From: Amorphochlora amoebiformis
Lineage: Eukaryota > Cercozoa > Chlorarachniophyceae
Reading direction: 5' to 3'
Assembly: GCA_054601695.1 (NCBI GenBank)
Contig: BAAHQB010000070.1
Location: forward strand, 248,001 to 312,000
Length of the DNA: 64,000 nucleotides
Shown: piece after piece, positions 63,042 to 64,000 of the stretch
Layout: every line of letters begins with the position of its first letter
Numbering within the stretch: position 1 is the stretch's first letter
Made by a program: the position numbers and the translations under genes
The notes under the pieces: generated by a model
What the model saw: the letters and a program-made list of their open reading frames with translations, nothing else
The model's database searches: none
Told to the model about the DNA's origin: nothing

Positions 63042-63834
63042 TATATACATATATATATATATATATGTATGTATATCTTACGTATATTATACTATAGATA
63101 TAATCACCTTGTGGCATATTGGGGCCGGTTTGATAGAATTAAAAGAACCATAAAACATGGGGACATCGTTCAGGTCCAGATATGGCCGCTGCAGCAAAAA
63201 TCGGTTTACTTGCTTATACCTAAGGACAAATCATACTTCTTAGATGGCTCGAGGCAAAGGGCAATAACTGCAATAAGGTGTAGATAGGGTAAGATACACT
63301 TCAGGTCACAATCAGGTGTTTCCTAACCCCTAACTTTAACCCTAACCCTAACCAACTCTCTCATATGACCATGTAAACAACAGCATGAGATATCCCGAGG
63401 TCGCTCCCAGCATAATAGGCAATGGCCCTCGGGCTTAAAACGTGCTGAATAATGTGATCCTAGTCAACCTCAGCCCTAATCTTAAACCCTAGGTAGGTTT
63501 GGATTGGGTCCTTACGTGTTAGGGTATGTTGTCAGGACGGGGGTATTTCTTGTTTAGGTTTTCGTTTTTTTTTTTTCTTTATCTAATAGAGATTTTTCAT
63601 TTACATGAAATGATCTGGGCGAAGGAGGACAGGGATGGATCTTGCAATGAATCGGCTCAAGAGCCTAACGACGTGTAAAGAAACTTAGTAAACTTACATG
63701 TAAATAGGTATATATTGTATATATGTACATATATATATATTATACATTTATATATATATATATATATATATTTACGAACTGCATAATTGTGTACAAATAT
63801 AATATATATCCATACATATATATATATATATATA

Positions 63835-63908
<74 letters not shown>

Positions 63909-63968
63909 GTGCAAGTGTGCAAACTGAAACATTTTCTACCAGGGAATCCTTTCAAACTCCTTCGTCAC
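56315..63968 (-). CDS. URB1-like nucleolar ribosome-biogenesis protein, C-terminal part, 13 exons
   Basis: URB1/Npa1 is a large nucleolar scaffold of early 60S pre-ribosomes. Exons in transcription order: 63968-63940, 63664-63605, 63219-63108, 62808-62735, 61600-61554, 60996-60926, 60654-60596, 60044-59835, 59277-59170, 58869-58785, 58260-57904, 57697-57548, 56539-56315 (TAG). All junctions agree in phase and give about 528 residues. The first exons match the URB1 C-terminal pattern: [75 protein letters not shown] and later [14 protein letters not shown]. The rest is helical-repeat-like ([20 protein letters not shown]). The exon at 60044-59835 carries a Lys/Arg/Glu-rich insert encoded by a GA-rich run. 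The gene continues beyond the right edge. Family assignment rests on remembered motif patterns and could be wrong in detail. Confidence 0.68.
61230..61385 (+). repeat. Three copies of a TGTAAATCTATACATATTTACA unit
   Basis: TGTAAATCTATACATATTTA occurs at about 61231 and 61269, and its first 16 nt again at about 61368. The unit is an imperfect palindrome (TGTAAAT...ATTTACA) embedded in TA arrays of a URB1-like intron. Confidence 0.65.
61874..62312 (-). mobile_element. tRNA-derived SINE-like element, copy 3
   Basis: Minus-strand copy in the URB1-like intron 61601-62734, again in gene orientation. On the complement it starts GTTAGTGCAGGG...GGTAGATTGTAGTCCAGAG, has the B-box-like GATTCAAGTCC, the block GTGACATGGCGTGACGTCAC (also in copy 1), CGGTACTACC 10-mers, GATCTCCAGCGATCTCTAG, and the tail CTATCGATATCTACTCTTCG. 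A TA array interrupts it in the middle, as in copy 2. Confidence 0.7.
62358..62402. other. Stem-loop with 16-nt arms
   Basis: Arms 62358-62373 (TGTGATTATTTACAAA) and 62386-62402 (TTTGTAAAATAATCACA) pair with a single bulge around a 12-nt loop. Part of the left arm is repeated at about 62507-62522. It lies in a URB1-like intron next to the SINE copy. Confidence 0.6.
63310..63540. repeat. Scattered CCCTAA/TTAGGG units
   Basis: A short CCCTAACCCTAACC run at 63333-63352 and isolated units to about 63530, in the URB1-like intron 63220-63604. Confidence 0.65.
63836..63906 (+). repeat. (TTA)n trinucleotide array
   Basis: About 22 perfect TTA units in a URB1-like intron, about 35 bp from the 63940 donor. 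The complement reads as poly-Asn, which is not coding. Confidence 0.95.
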
Positions 63969-64000
63969 CTACATACACATGATCAACAATATATCATATT

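Noticed and set aside
63838-63955. Poly-asparagine protein on the minus strand
   Set aside because: It is the complement of a (TTA)n array lying in an intron of the URB1-like gene.

Overview
This window is nuclear DNA of an intron-rich eukaryote, probably a microbial alga or protist. Canonical GT..AG introns are everywhere, the ER chaperone BiP carries a signal peptide and ends in HDEL, and degenerate CCCTAA/TTAGGG tracts lie inside introns. The species cannot be fixed from the sequence. Much of the window is (TA)n and related AT microsatellite, which makes long Tyr/Ile open frames that are not genes. The real coding sequence is in exons of mostly 27-210 nt between those arrays. I joined exons by conserved protein motifs, GT/AG sites and codon-phase continuity.

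Layout, left to right. (1) 839-14844 (+): about 29 exons of an alpha-N-acetylglucosaminidase (NAGLU, GH89); its N-terminus lies to the left. (2) 15931-about 20.9 kb (-): a multi-exon gene with a PDZ-like domain. (3) 22014-23878 (+): an unrecognised five-exon gene. (4) 24312-40779 (+): 26 exons of a dual-specificity phosphatase followed by gelsolin-like segments, the arrangement of plant MKP1. (5) 41847-43898 (-): BiP/HSP70 with one 63-nt intron. (6) 44078-44870 (+): an unrecognised two-exon gene, divergent from BiP. (7) 47198-48826 (-): a complete four-exon CIA2B/MIP18 gene. (8) 48914-54518 (+): a complete ten-exon phytanoyl-CoA dioxygenase-like gene, starting 87 bp from CIA2B. (9) 56315-63968 (-): 13 exons of the C-terminal part of a URB1-like nucleolar protein, running off the right edge.

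Non-coding structure is the most unusual part. TA arrays, telomere-like tracts, pyrimidine tracts, decayed exon copies and a three-member tRNA-derived SINE-like family inflate the introns. Intergenic DNA has CTAG-rich blocks and a CGTACG-rich minisatellite. The genes do not form one pathway. They cover lysosomal glycan breakdown, MAP-kinase dephosphorylation, ER folding, cytosolic Fe-S assembly, Fe(II)/2-oxoglutarate oxidation and ribosome biogenesis.
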